Shown in pieces: positions 45,688 through 57,861 of a DNA stretch of 64,000 nucleotides. Location: contig OW386285.2 in assembly GCA_936432065.2 (NCBI GenBank), forward strand, positions 37,627,920 to 37,691,919, read 5' to 3'. Origin of the DNA: Rutpela maculata. Its lineage: Eukaryota > Arthropoda > Insecta > Coleoptera > Cerambycidae. Under the pieces are notes generated by a model. That model was not told the origin of the DNA, ran no database searches, and worked only from the letters and a program-made list of their open reading frames with translations. Both the position numbers and the translations under genes were made by a program. How positions within the stretch are numbered: position 1 is the stretch's first letter; every line of letters begins with the position of its first letter.

Positions 45688-47370
45688 TATTTATTAATTA
45701 GTTCGGAAGTGATATTTTACTGTATGAGTAGACAGAGTGCAGCATAAGTGCTGGAAGTCTTCGAGTTTAGTTACAACACTTTACAGATGTGTGGTGTACC
45801 CTATTTTTCCTGCACCCTTCAATTATTCTAAAAAAGTAAAAACTATAGCAGTTCATCTTTTAACTCTTACCTATTTATTAACACTAATTTTACAATTATT
45901 GTAGTTGTTTATGTTCAATAGAAATAAAGTATTTGATAAATTTGGAATATTTAGTGTCAGTGCTCGCAGCGAATATAATATTTGGATCTTCTAATCTCTG
46001 TATATTTACAGATTTTTGAGCCTTATGACATTTACTTTGTTCCTCAGAGTTTCTAAGGTACCTTTCTGTAACACTGGTTGATTTCCAACCTCCTTCCAAC
46101 CTCTTAAGCTATACCTTACCTGTACAGAGCCATATTTTTTCTTCAACAACAAAAATTCTCTCAATGTGAGATTTTTCAGTCTAGTATTTTAATTCCCAAA
46201 GTGGTTCCTTCATAGTCTAGATCTTCTGAGCATAAGTATCCTGGTTAACTCTTCACGTAGATACCTCCTGCTAAGCCAATGGTTATTGCAACTAAAACTT
46301 CCCATAAAAGTTAAAATCATAAAGACCGTAAATTATAAGCTTTTACCTTTATAATTATGTAGCTCCTATTATCAGCCTTAGAGAGGAATTTAACACCTCT
46401 GCTTAACAATCTGGATTTCTTTGGTTTGTTTCTCTTGAGAAAAACAATTACTTTTGTACATTTGGCAATATCGACATTTCCATCATTAAGTACTTTCGGT
46501 ACTTGCCTGGGAAATCACGGCAAAAAATTGATCCGATAAGTAAATATCCTCAGAACAGTTGCAAAAAATAATAAAAGTGAATTGAGGTTATCTGATCTAT
46601 TCTTTGGCTTTTGCGCTTGCGTTACTCTCTTATCTTTGGCAATTCATTATCCGCTGGTTACAATGTATGTCTATTTTATCCAACACTTTCACTAAAACTT
46701 TTACCTTCAAATTTTAAACATTTATAAACAATTTAACCTCTGATGAGCACTATGTGTCAGCTGAGTTAACCCAAAACTGATAAACCGGTCCTTAGCATGT
46801 TAAACTACCGCCCACCTGAGGATATCTACCAAAACCAGTTTTGTTCGAAGTAACTCCATTATTCTTCTAATTTTCATATACTCTATATAATTTATTCCAC
46901 ATTTTTTAATAATCAGCATTACTGTAACTACTTAGCCTGTGGCGAATTGAGAACGTGTTTAACAAAATAAATATTCAAGAACATTTCGAAGCAAGTTATC
47001 ATGCTTTAAATCAAACGAGGAAACTGACAGTTATTAGTAGATAGACCCATGGATATGATAGCTGAAGATATAAAAAAGTTCTAGACTCGTTCCATGATCA
47101 TATTTTCTTCGCCCTTTTTTCAATCAGTGGTTAATAATTTTTAAAATTATTATTTCCTAAATTACATATATTAACAACTGATCTGTTCGTTCTAATTTTT
47201 TGTAGTAAATAGAGATTTCTTTAGATACAATTAAGTAATAATTTACAACTGATTACATAATGAAAAACAGTTTCTTTACCTCAAGTGGAATATTTGATAA
47301 AATTGAAATAAAATGTTGCTCTAATCAGAATTTTGTTAATTTGTTCATGTAATATTTTTCTTCCATTCAG
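45688..47370 (+). other. Gene-free DNA before exon 3C
   Basis: No gene recognised. The last 90 bases match the end of intron 2 before exon 3A. No copy of exon 1 or exon 2 was found here. Confidence 0.55.
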
Positions 47371-47682
47371 ATTTTATGCTCCAGAGAAGCTGCAAAATAT
47401 TACTGGCTTCCAACCACAACAGCTACGTACCTAGAAGATACTGCTGGTAAATGTCCAGTTCTGGGAGGTTATGATCAGAAAGTTCAAGAAACTCTCCATC
47501 TCCCGCTGGGAACACTACACGTCGGCCGAACACGAGCACATGGAGATGTTATTATAGGAAATATTGCTGCTTATGATACAAAGAATACATTTTTCTACTT
47601 CCCTCTAAATGACACGGAAAAAAGAGCTACTGAATTTGATGTATTATTAGTTTATGGTGAATATATTAAGTCACACGAATAA
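47371..47682 (+). CDS. DM9 exon 3C: second DM9 repeat, no local exons 1-2
   Basis: After the acceptor TTCCATTCAG the phase-0 frame is open for 312 bases: ILCSREAAKYYWLPTTTATY, GKCPVLGGYDQKVQETLHLP, LGTLHVGRTRAHGDVIIGNI, ending EFDVLLVYGEYIKSHE and TAA. It has no in-frame ATG, so it can only be an internal or terminal exon. It is the same length as exon 3A, and the differences are spread through the second half with the frame kept, suggesting coding constraint. No exon 1 or 2 lies between 24088 and 47371, so it may be an alternative terminal exon of gene A or a relic of a duplicated gene. AATAAA overlaps the stop codon, as in exon 3B. Confidence 0.82.
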   Translation: MLCSREAAKYYWLPTTTATYLEDTAGKCPVLGGYDQKVQETLHLPLGTLHVGRTRAHGDVIIGNIAAYDTKNTFFYFPLNDTEKRATEFDVLLVYGEYIKSHE

Positions 47683-47943
47683 AAAGTCGACTTTTTGTAC
47701 GCATTTACTACAAAAATATATTATTTTTATAGAATTTTGCGATTTTATTTAAACAGTAAAAAAATCAGGCAAAACTCGAGTTCATAATTATCTCTTAGAT
47801 GCTGAACACCATGCATATTCACATCTATTCTCATTCTCAAAAAATGTCACTTTAAATTCAACTTGAAAATTCGCATGGTCTGTTTCAATTGACCAGTAGC
47901 TTACTTAACTTGTGTTGAAATGAAAGTTTTTACAGTTAATTAT

Positions 47944-48412
47944 ACAGCCACTCAAAAAGAAAAGTGGTCTGGTCTGCGAACCAACCCAGTGTATCTCTAT
48001 GTATTTGGACCCGCTGAAACCGAATCCGAAGTCAGAATGATTAAATCGCTTCTTTTTTCACCTCTAACCCCCAAAAAAAGTGATCTGGCCTGCGGACCAT
48101 ACCAGTGTATCCTTATGTATTTTGTCCCTCTGAAACCGAATCCGAAGTCAGATTGCCAGATTCGCTCGTTTTTCACCCTTAACCCCAAAAATCACCCCCC
48201 CCCCCAAAAAAAAGAAAAGTGGTCTGGTCTGCGGACCAGATTAGTGCATCCTTATGTATTTGGATCCACTGAAAATGAATCCGAAGTCAGAATTGTCAGA
48301 TTGGTTCTTTTTCACCCCCAACCCCCCAAGAAACACCCACCCCAAAAATGGTCTATCCAGAAGACCATACCAGTGGCAGTGTATTCTTATGTATTTGGTG
48401 ATGATATACTGG
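47944..48412. repeat. Tandem repeat, about 120-135 bp unit, with foldback-type start
   Basis: Starts ACAGCCACTCAAAAAGAAAA, close to the foldback termini. Three full units and a partial one each contain GGTCTGCGGACCA-like hairpins, CTTATGTATTT and GAATCCGAAGTCAGA. It looks like one arm of a foldback element without the mirrored arm. The open frames across it are a by-product of the repeat. Confidence 0.75.
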
Positions 48413-49119
48413 TCTGGTCCACTATTCGATGCACTTAAACAATAAGCAATGGAAATTTCGAATTAATTATTGGAACTATAAGGCATAGTTCCACCAACCT
48501 TGATTAAAATTGATGCATTATTACGTTGTATTTCTTAAACTGTCAAAACAGGCAATTTTTTGTGGTTTTAATTTTTTTACAAATTAACAAATTATTAGAA
48601 AATTTCTTCATAGGCCTAGTCCTATTCAAAATTTCGCTATTTTTATTTTTGTGATACAATTACTAGGACCGGAGATAATAAGGAGAATAGCAGAAAATGT
48701 CAATGTTGAAAAATAAATTGTTAAAATTTTACAAGAAGCAATGGACCGATTTAATACAAAATTGCTCATAGCATATTGTTATTATACCTACAACACATTA
48801 AAACAATAAAATTGCTGTAGCTAGACAATTCCATTCAAAATTTATTTTGACTCCACTATAAGTTAACATCTACCTACATTTTTTGTTTCATTAAAAGGAA
48901 TAAATTTTTAACCATGATGTTGTAAATAGGAGGAAGAATAATATCGGAATTTTATATTCAAGTAAGCAAGTCCAAATTGACGGTAAGTCACAAATAATCT
49001 AATAGTAAAAATGATCGCGTAATTTACAAATGTATTTATTTTTTTTACTGAGGAAGTGCTCCTACAATTGCTTTGCGAGGAGACCGTCCCTGTGTCTTGT
49101 GATTCTGGATTCGTAGAAG
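48413..49119. other. Gene-free spacer
   Basis: AT-rich, no recognised element. Confidence 0.5.
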
Positions 49120-49314
49120 TATTGTTTGTTAATTTATAATTGTATATTCCGATAAAGTTGGGATATCCCGAAATCAAATCGACTGCATATTTTATGATAA
49201 TTTTTTGACCTTTAGCGATCCCTGTCGATCCTTGAATTAAAATCACAACGAAACGCTTTGAGAGAAGTATTGAAGATATAGTGTGCTCACTTCCATGTGT
49301 TGAACGAATCGAAT
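49120..49314 (+). promoter_or_regulatory. Probable promoter and 5' UTR of DM9 gene D
   Basis: Counterpart of 10862-11060 before gene A. The shared blocks (AATCGACT with a TTTATGATAATTTT core, and TGAAGATATA near the ATG) are conserved although the surrounding DNA differs. Confidence 0.45.
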
Positions 49315-49372
49315 ATGTATTCCAAATGTCTTTTATTGATTACGTTCGTTGTGGCAACTAATTGTTGTGGTG
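49315..49372 (+). CDS. DM9 gene D exon 1: signal peptide
   Basis: ATG followed by MYSKCLLLITFVVATNCCGG (last residue completed in exon 2), a hydrophobic leader very like exon 1 of gene A. The exon is 58 bases and stops one base into a codon at the consensus donor G|GTAAGT. Length and phase equal exon 1A. It joins exon 2 at 51979 after a 2.6 kb intron. Gene D is incomplete in this window: no third exon was found to the right edge. Confidence 0.8.
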
Positions 49373-50786
49373 GTAAGTGAATTTATTCTTAGATTATTCT
49401 TATATGTTATGTATTATATATACTTTTTTCAACTTGACCGTTGATTATTTCAGTTAAATACATTCTCGTATTTTCTTATTATTCAAAATACCTAATATAT
49501 TAATATTTTTCTTGAGTGCATTTAAAAATCAGAACTTTTTTTTTTCTCAATAAGAACTTACTATTTTGCTATCTAGTGTTACTATTAATATTATTACTGT
49601 TATTAATTCTTATGTTAGTGTGTGAAATCTATAGACATATCACTGAGGACAGACAAAAAATTCACAACGCATTTGCTTACATCATGCCATCCAAATGGTT
49701 TAACTTCTGATATCACCAAGAGCAAGCTGCCTTTGGTGATATCATTTAGTATGTAATTCACTAATCTGGCAGTACACACGGGTCACAGAAAAAGTTACAA
49801 GCTAAAGAAATTACGTTTTACTCACACTAATTTACTTTACCTACGTCTTATTCTGCAACAAAAATGTAAACTCGAATGCAAAGTGATTATTAAGCTTACT
49901 CGATATCCGCCAGTCTGTCGAGCTCTCGGAATCACAAAGGCCTTAGGTCGGCAAAGTGCTAAATCAATTGTAGACATTCAAGTAATTCTCTGTAAGAAAA
50001 ATTTACTCAAACACAAACAACACGGTAATAGAAAATATTGAATAAGATTGTTAATTTTGTATCTTTAAATGTTTAATAAAAATAAAACAGAACGATATTG
50101 TATCACCACCAGCAAAGTATATAATTGTTGTCTCGTCTTCATATTACTCACCAGCAGAATCTCTCTATTTGTGTCCCTTCCGCATTATAGTCATTTAAAA
50201 AAAACTAACTATACCAACTAAAGAGCTCACAGTTTGATATTAGATGGACATTTTAATTTTTCGTGCAAAAAATTACACACTCTTGTGAACAACTGAAGTA
50301 GCAATTTGAGGGTCTGCTAAAGGTTTTGTGATTTCTCGGGCTCGACAATCTTACGAGTTTCGAATCATTTTAATGAATGATACTATGAAAGAGGTAGTTA
50401 TCATGTTTTGTATTTGTGTTTACGTTTCTCTTGCAGAACATGACGTAAGCTAGTGAACTTTTGAACTTGGTCTGGCAAGCCATTTGTGACGGTAAGTCAT
50501 TGACAAACTTAAGGATATGAATTCTAACGTTATCTTTTATAATTTGCACTTTACGTTGTTCTTGCAGATTGTAATGTAAGTAAGTAAGATTGCGGTTGTT
50601 TACGTTATGAGCGGAGTGCGGTTTACACAGACATGCGGGAATTCCCAAGTAAGTGGATTCCCCCAGGGTCGTTTTAAGCCCGTTGATACACAAAATAAAA
50701 ACAACGGAAAATTTAGAAACATCTTGTGACTAAATTGAAATATTCAAGTTTTTAATTGCAGAGTAAATGTTCTTATTTCATCAGTA
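49373..50786 (+). other. Gene D intron 1, first part
   Basis: No gene recognised. A minus-strand open frame at 50370-50693 has weak likeness to LINE C-termini but not enough to call. Confidence 0.45.
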
Positions 50787-51445
50787 AAAAACCGCTACCC
50801 AAGGAACCACTTTCACAACGAAAAAATTTTGTATGTGGAGATATTTGCTTATGGAACTTTAACAATACAATATTTGAAATCGTCTACGCCAAAAACCCCT
50901 AAAACGATATCCCACATCGGCAGTGGGGTTGGGGTGGTGATAGGGCGTGGTAGAGGGGGTGGATGAAGTAAAAAAATATTTTGAGGTTTTTGGTTCTTCT
51001 ACACACACTAAATCAGAATTTTTTCATCCCCTTAAATACTGGGTGGAGGTGGTAATGGGGGTGGCTAATGCCAAAAAAATTTTTGAGACCTTAGCTTCCC
51101 TTGTATATCCTAAATGCTAATTTTATAGACCCTTACCTGCTTGATTTACCTATTTACCCCCTATTTACCCCACCCAATCGACGGAATAAGATGAAAATAT
51201 AATCTAGTTCCAGATCCCTTTAAAGTACATATATGTACCAAATTTCAAGTCAATATCTTCAACGGTTCCAAAGTAATCGTGCGCACAAAGAAAGTTACAG
51301 ATAGAACGACAGACAGACCGAATTTTTTTTTGCTCAAAGTTAAAATCTCGACATTTCATGATATTCTAAGGCTATTTGAACAATAAAAATTTTCAATTTT
51401 TTTCTGTCGTTACTATACTTCTACTGGATGTGGAAGTAATTAAAA
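50787..51445 (-). mobile_element. Dispersed repeat family copy 3
   Basis: Same orientation as copy 2: ACCGCTACCCAAGGAACCAC at the left, a CCCACC/GGTGGTGA-rich tract, an ACAGACAGACCG tract, and CTGGATGTGGAAGTAATT at the right. Lies in intron 1 of gene D. Confidence 0.75.
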
Positions 51446-51978
51446 TGAACTTTCCTTGTTTTTACAAGCTTTTATGTTCAGAATACTACTTTATTTAACT
51501 TGTTTTGTATGTATGTATGTTAAGATGTTTAGTTCTTATGGGTCAAATTTTGCAAGTTAATTTTGAACCACTTAACGACGGCCAATTGAGCTAAAATTTT
51601 GCATACGCGTGTAGTTCTGGTGACCATACAATGATATGGTACCAAACAGTATGTTTTTTAGTTTTAACACTATAATTTTTAGTTTTTTTTTATCGCATAG
51701 TGTATTCGCTAAGGCGATGTACTTTAAGATATTTTAAGAAATGGCGGAAACGCTACGGATGCGTCCAGTGAAGGATTGTGTACTATTTCATTAAGTATGA
51801 ATATAAATTAAAGTAATTAAAACGTAACTAAAAAGGATGTTAATAAATGGCTAATTTTGGCCTAAGCTGAGTAACGGAAAATGAACACGGTTTTTGATAG
51901 CATTTTCCCCGTAGAATACGATGACGTCTTATTCTTCAAATATATTTATTCCACTAAACATTGTTTTTGTTTGTTCAG
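51446..51978 (+). other. Gene D intron 1, last part
   Basis: AT-rich, no feature recognised; ends at the acceptor TTGTTCAG. Confidence 0.45.
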
Positions 51979-52172
51979 ATTTTTATTGGAGAGATTATGA
52001 CGGAAGAATACCATTGGATGCTATACCAGCAGGAAACAATTCAAAGGGATTGTCATATATAGGACAAGGTTATATCCACAACTTCGGTATATTATTAGGA
52101 ACAATTATCCCTGGAAAAATGGAAATTTCCATTCCATGTTATGGTGTTAAGAAAACAGATGTTATAATAAAG
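51979..52172 (+). CDS. DM9 gene D exon 2: first DM9 repeat
   Basis: Reads DFYWRDYDGRIPLDAIPAG, then YIGQGYIHNFGILLGTIIPG and ISIPCYGVKK, ending in phase 0 at AAG|GTTAGT. It is 194 bases, identical in length and phase to exon 2A, and most residues are shared. Differences are mainly conservative (W to L, V to I), which suggests both copies are under protein-level selection. The open frame continues past the donor, but that extension has no DM9 character and is intron. Confidence 0.87.
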
Positions 52173-52312
52173 GTTAGTACAATACGAGAAAACGATAAAT
52201 CTTATCTTCTTATCTGTCGCTATAGCCTACTAGACGCACGACCTCGCCGAACCTCTTTCCCAGCCCTTTGTTGACATGTGTCTAACATTTTGAAGGGCGT
52301 CTTGTTCATCTT

Positions 52313-52433
52313 CTGCTATCTGGTTTTCCTTATGGCAAGAGGCCAATCCCCGTCAACTATTCTATATTGTTATCGCTCTGGTTGATGAAGACAAAAAATG
52401 AGTAGATTCAGAAAAATACAATGCTTCAGAATT
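52313..52433 (+). repeat. Direct repeat flanking a palindrome, left copy
   Basis: About 120 bp beginning TGCTATCTGGTTTTCCTTAT, repeated with few differences at 54604-54722. Lies in intron 2 of gene D. Confidence 0.8.
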
Positions 52434-52484
52434 GCCTTGTGGGACTTATTTCAGAGAGAATTGAGCTACTGGTGTGATGTGCCG

Positions 52485-53795
52485 TCCAGAAAAGGACCCC
52501 GGAACAAAACCCATGAAAATGTTGATTCGGTGGAATCGGCTGAAATTTTGGTATTTTGTAGTTCAAATCATGCTGATCAAAAGTTCTTATTACATCGAGT
52601 CAATCCTATGGACAGTTTTTGAGATACAGCTTGTCAAAGTTAGGTAATTTGCGTCATTTTAGACATTCAAGAACTTTTTACTCTTAAACTATTAACTTTA
52701 GCAAAAAATTGCAAGGGTCGAAATATTTTTGTTCAAGTCCAATAAAGCTCAAGAATTTTTTTCAGAATTTTTTTATCAATTTTTAGGTTAGGTAAAATAT
52801 ATATATGTCATATTTTGGCATGTTTCGGTGATATTGGCTGAAACTTTGCTATTTTGTAGTTAAAGTCATGTCGATCAAAAATTCCTATGGCACTGAGAGG
52901 ATCCTATGAGTGGTTTTCGCTCCAGGAGCGCTTGAAGGTCCTAACAACGAGGTAACAGGTAATCTATATGTACATGTTTATGAATGGCTTCCAGCATGTT
53001 TGTGTACTGCGTGCATGCGTGTGTATGTATGTGTCAGTATCTACAAGGTTTTCTGGAAATATCGATGACAAACTTCTGGTGCAGATTCTACATGCAAAAG
53101 TATGTCCGCAAATACCTTGAGCTATGGCCCTTTGAAAATTGCTCCCAAAAATTGATTATTATTTTATATTTCAGAAATCTTTTGATTTACAGGAACGTGA
53201 CATTATACACATATTGACAATAATACAAGCTTATTTTAATATTACATTACATTACATTACATTTTTTGTGCACGTACACAAACACACTGGAAGCCATTCA
53301 TAAACACGTACATATAGATTACCCGTTACCTGGTTATTAGGGCCTCCAAGTACTCCTGGAGCGAAGACCACTCATAGGATCGACTCAGCGCAATAGGAAT
53401 TTTTGATCAGCGTGACTTTAACTACAAAATAGCAAAGTTTCAGCCAATCCCACCGAAGCATGCCAAAATATGACATATATATATTTTACCTTACCTAAAA
53501 ATTGAAAAAAATTCTGAAAAAAATTCTTGAGCTTTATTGGACTTGAATAAAAATATTTCGACCTTTGCAGTGTTTTGCTAATGTTAATAGTTTAAGAGTA
53601 AAAAGTTCCTGAATGTCTAAAATAACGCAAATTACCTAACTTTGACAAGCTGCATCTCAAAAACTGTCCATAGGATTAGCTCGATGTAATAAGAACTTTT
53701 GATCAGCATGACTTCAACTACAAAATACCAAAATTTCAGCCGATTCCACCGAATCAACATTTTCATGGGTATTGCTCCGGGGTCCTTTGCCCAAA
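52485..53795. repeat. Palindromic element, arms about 500 bp
   Basis: The left arm (52485-52990) and right arm (about 53260-53795) mirror each other; landmarks are GGACCCCGGAACAAAACCCA / TTGCTCCGGGGTCC, CAAGAATTTTTTTCAGAATT, and GTGTTTGTGTACGTGCAC-like sequence at the loop. A short (ATTAC)n run is at the centre (53244-53263). Non-coding. Confidence 0.75.
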
Positions 53796-54603
53796 CGTCT
53801 CTAGACCCACATTTTGAAAACATCAATGGCGATTGATTGGCGATTGGCGATCTTGCCTTCTGCACTCTTCGTTAAATCTTATATTTACATTTGCTGGTAT
53901 TGTCTATAAGAATTTCAAGGTATACGATATTGATTAATACCTCACATCAGCTACCGTTACGTGTCCGGGTGGTTTTAATTTCATTAAACAATAATCAAAG
54001 TTTATTGTTTAAAGGTTAACCAGCGAATATAAATTTACCCTTCACCGCCCATAAGACCGATGTAAGTTACAATATCTAATATGCGGTTATTTATTTATTT
54101 TAAAAAACCAAAACTCCTCGTTAAATGGCTATTATTAGGTTATAATGTGATTGCTTCTGAATATTCTTACACCCAGCTCCACCAATTAAGGTAATGGATT
54201 TTATTTTTTTATAGTTTTTATTGGTTTTAATTTGCAAAAGAAATCCCTAATCACCCAGTTTGATGTTTTATTATCATAATAACGTGATTTAGTCAATTCA
54301 GATGATTGGATAATTCTCACACTTTTCAGGTGTACGGTGGTGTACATATCACTATGAAGAAAATATTATTTGTTCTTTATATTAAAAAATTCTTTAATTA
54401 TTTAAATAACTAAATAATTTTTTACTATAAAAATATTTTTCAAAGGGGATATTGGCACCCCTCACTAGAAGGGTAAGAAATATTCAGGAGTGATACGAAT
54501 TGGCCAAGTCACCTTAATATGACAAAAAACGTCCAACTGAGTATTAGGATTCTTTTTTGTAATTAAAACCGATCAATATCCCTGATAAGGTGAGACCCAC
54601 CCC
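53796..54603. other. Gene-free spacer
   Basis: AT-rich, no recognised element. Confidence 0.45.
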
Positions 54604-54722
54604 TGCTATCTGGTTTTCCTTATGGCAAGAGGCCAATCCTTGTCAACTATTCTATATTGTTATCGCTCTGGTTGATGTGGACAAGAAATGAGTAGATCCA
54701 GAAAAATACAATGCTTCAGAGT
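54604..54722 (+). repeat. Direct repeat flanking a palindrome, right copy
   Basis: Counterpart of 52313-52433 in the same orientation, 2.3 kb away. Confidence 0.8.
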
Positions 54723-55532
54723 TGAGGAGGCATATGAATGTACTCAGAAGTAATCAGATTAATAGATTCTGATAGCAACCACTTAATAAGGCGTTTTGGT
54801 TTTTTTAAAAATATATAAATAACTATATAGTAGTTATAGTAGCTTACAACCTTCTTAGAGGTGGTGAGGGAATGGCGAGGAAGGTTGAAGGGGTGAATTT
54901 GGTTTAGTTCTCGAGACTTAGTATTTAGACTAATATCAATTCCAATGTCACCTCCAAATAAGGGTTGTTCTTTAAAGTGTTCCCGAGATTTGTCATCAAA
55001 CTGGATTACAAATTCGTATTCAGCACCACAAAATTAGTAAAAAAGGATGGCTTCCACAATTGAACATTTTTAACATTGTTCTTTAATTTCATTTATGGCT
55101 ACTTCACTCTGTTAGTCCTCCAGTACACGCGGCATCACGTATTTCATGACAGAATAGAGTCCTGTCTGACACTATTGTCAAATTTACAATTGTCGGAGTT
55201 AGCGAGTGAGTGTTAGCGACTTTCACAAAAGCAGAGTTTAATAAGGATTTGGTACTCCCATCTCCAATACTATTGCCCAGAGTTTGTCTCCTTCGATATT
55301 GCCAAAAACCTTACGTAGTTTATCAAATAAAGGTACACAGTCATGGAAAATTCTCTTGCTTTCTCGATAAGTTTTCGCAAATTCAGTAATTGTTCTCTTA
55401 ATACTGCGTTGATTAACAAAGTTTGCTTGCTCAGGAAATATTTGCTGAGATAGAAATTACTAAAGTTTGGATTGAAGACTATATAATAGCATTTTCTCAA
55501 ATAATGTGTGATATTAATGCTAATAATCTACA
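54723..55532. other. Gene-free spacer
   Basis: No gene or element recognised; no third exon of gene D. Confidence 0.45.
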
Positions 55533-56384
55533 GTGATCACCAGAGCTGTTGAAAGTACCCAATGAAAGTACTTGAAGTACCAAATACCAAGTACCTGACA
55601 AAGTACTTGCTGCTCCAATTCCCAAGTACTATGATCTGAAGCAAAGTAATTCAAATACCAAATACTTGTCGAAAGTACTTCAAGTAAATCGCAAGTACCG
55701 TATTTCAAATATTTCAGATTATTTGAAGTACTTCACTAGGTACTTCAAATCTCAAAGTAATTCAATTACTCTAAAGTATTTCAAATACTCGAGTATTTCA
55801 AGTACTTTAACATATTTCAAATGCTCCACAGTTCTTCCAATACCCATAAAAAATTTTATTTATTAAGTTTTTCTCTTAATAATTTGTTATTATTATTATT
55901 TATTAACAGCTTTCTTTAACTCAGCATCATTCAAAAACAATAGAAAAAATAATTTATTATTATATAAATATAAAAACCAACAAAAATAAATATTGCTGCG
56001 GTCGATTTCCCTTCAAATATCAGGAAAGTAATAAAGAAAATCAACTTATACACTATCGGAAAATGTTCGCTTTGGTATGGGCAATAAGAGCAAGCGAGAA
56101 TAAAACTATTCTATTCTTTTTTATCATATAACACATCCTACAATCGTGCCACCTGCTTTCCCCACCACATGTGCGTCGGCAGCCTGTCTGTGGAATTTCA
56201 ATTTGTTTCCGCCTTGATTCGTGTCACTATTTGCCCCTCTGCTAGAGCTCTGGTAGACGCCTTTATTGTGGGCGGTCGGTTAAGTCGTTGAAACTATGCA
56301 ACACCTAAGCCAGGACTTTCCGATACTGTATATAAAACATAGTAATAATTTTAGGTAAGTACAAGTACAAATAATAAAATTGAG

Positions 56385-56640
56385 ATCTATCTATTTCCAT
56401 TACCTTTCAATAGCACCAAATTTTCGAAATTTCCATTAGTTAATGCATTTCTTCTAGGACCATTTATAATTTCAGTAAATGAAAAGAGTCTTTCTACAGC
56501 TGTTGATGCAAGGCATGTATTAAACCGATAAAAAACTGTTTTTACTGAGAAGCAAGTTGGGTGTCAGAGTTATTTAAGTATTGAAAAATTTTTAATTCAA
56601 TTCTTTTTTTTTACTGGCTTTTATACAGTGTGTTTCACTT
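56385..56640 (-). pseudogene. hAT transposase C-terminal dimerisation domain, degenerate
   Basis: The minus strand gives YRFNTCLASTAVERLFSF, then INGPRRNALTNGNFENLVLL, matching the hAT C-terminal dimerisation motif (NT-LPSSA-VERLFS, then a basic RN-L-NFE-LVLL helix). The preceding residues fit the same domain after a frameshift. The catalytic part of the protein is lost. Confidence 0.8.
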
Positions 56641-57861
56641 GAAATGGTAACAGCCCAATAACTTTTCATTTTTTTCCGATTTGAATCAAATTTTACTTAA
56701 GTATGGAACCAATTAGGATCTACTTATGACCAGAAAAGCATTCGCCTCCTACAAATGCAAAGCCACCTGCAGTACTAATATATGAGGGGAAAATAAAAAA
56801 ATCATATTAGGCATATTTTTATCGGAAAATTTTGTTAATGAAACTTGTTCAGAATTGTCCAAAAACCGTAAGTCCAAAATGTAATCAAAATTAAAAAATG
56901 TATACATTTTGATTAAAATAATGTCCAATATATATTTACACCATTTGAAAAGCCATAAAAAAAAGCTTTTTAATTATATACATGGTATTTATCTTAAAAA
57001 AAATTTGTCTAATTTACTATAAATTTACAATTTATCAAATTATACATGGAAAACAAAAGTATGTAAATTAAAATAAACAATATGTTAGTTCTGTCAAGAT
57101 ACATGTTAGTATCTAATTTCACTTTATTTTAAATAAAATGGAGAATTTCAATAATTGATATATATTTTTTCTACTCCCTTATGTAAATTTACTGTTTTCT
57201 GTACAGTCTTTAGAATGGATGAGTAGGCAATTCCAGGTAACTGAACGGATATATTTCATATCAGTTCTAGGATGGATATGAAATGAAACGGACCAATCAC
57301 AGTTCGTGTATTAAGTACATATGCAACTATTCATTTTAAAATCAAATTAGTGCGTAAGCTGTCAAAGTAACTGTCAGTGTGTATTTGTGTAATATATTAA
57401 TGTTTAATAAATATTGTAGTTTTTTAAGCTGGTCGTAGAAAAAGTATGCTGTACATACAACTCGAGTGGATTATCCATATCGCACTCAAACTTCTTTATC
57501 GTGCGATATGGATATCAAATCCACTCTTGTTGCACAAACTACTATTTCAGACTACCATGACTTAATGTAAGAAAATATAAAACATATCTACTATAGTTTT
57601 TAAGAAAAATTCCATACGTCATACATCATTGAAAAAGGTTTTTCTATGGCCTTTCTAATGGTGTAAAAATATATGGGGTATTCCATTTAAAAAAAAACCA
57701 AAGTAAAGCTCGTATCTCAGAAATTTGACTTTTAATTGTTTTTCTGAAATGATTTTTGGAAAATAAACGTGATTTCTCATAACTTTTATTTTTAAACGTT
57801 TTTACGTAACTCCAAAAATAACGAAGTTAAATGAGGTTCTAACGTTCGCGTGACCACCCTG
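56626..57861. mobile_element. Nested TA-flanked non-autonomous element
   Basis: Left end TA|CAGTGTGTTTCACTTG, right end GTGACCACCCTG|TA; the ends are imperfect inverted repeats with TA on both sides, like Tc1/mariner. The first 200 bp resemble 13140-13330 in inverse orientation. No transposase. A hairpin around GTGCGATATGGATAT lies near 57480-57515. Confidence 0.45.

Noticed and set aside
47920..48438. 172-codon open frame with internal repeats
   Set aside because: It reads through three tandem repeat units whose lengths are not multiples of three in a consistent way; a by-product of the satellite-like repeat.
50370..50693. Minus-strand open frame as a LINE fragment
   Set aside because: Only weak likeness to LINE C-termini, no reverse transcriptase motif; left unassigned.
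52173..55532. Third exon of DM9 gene D
   Set aside because: No ILCSR-type sequence or CCATTCAG acceptor followed by DM9 coding sequence was found on the + strand.
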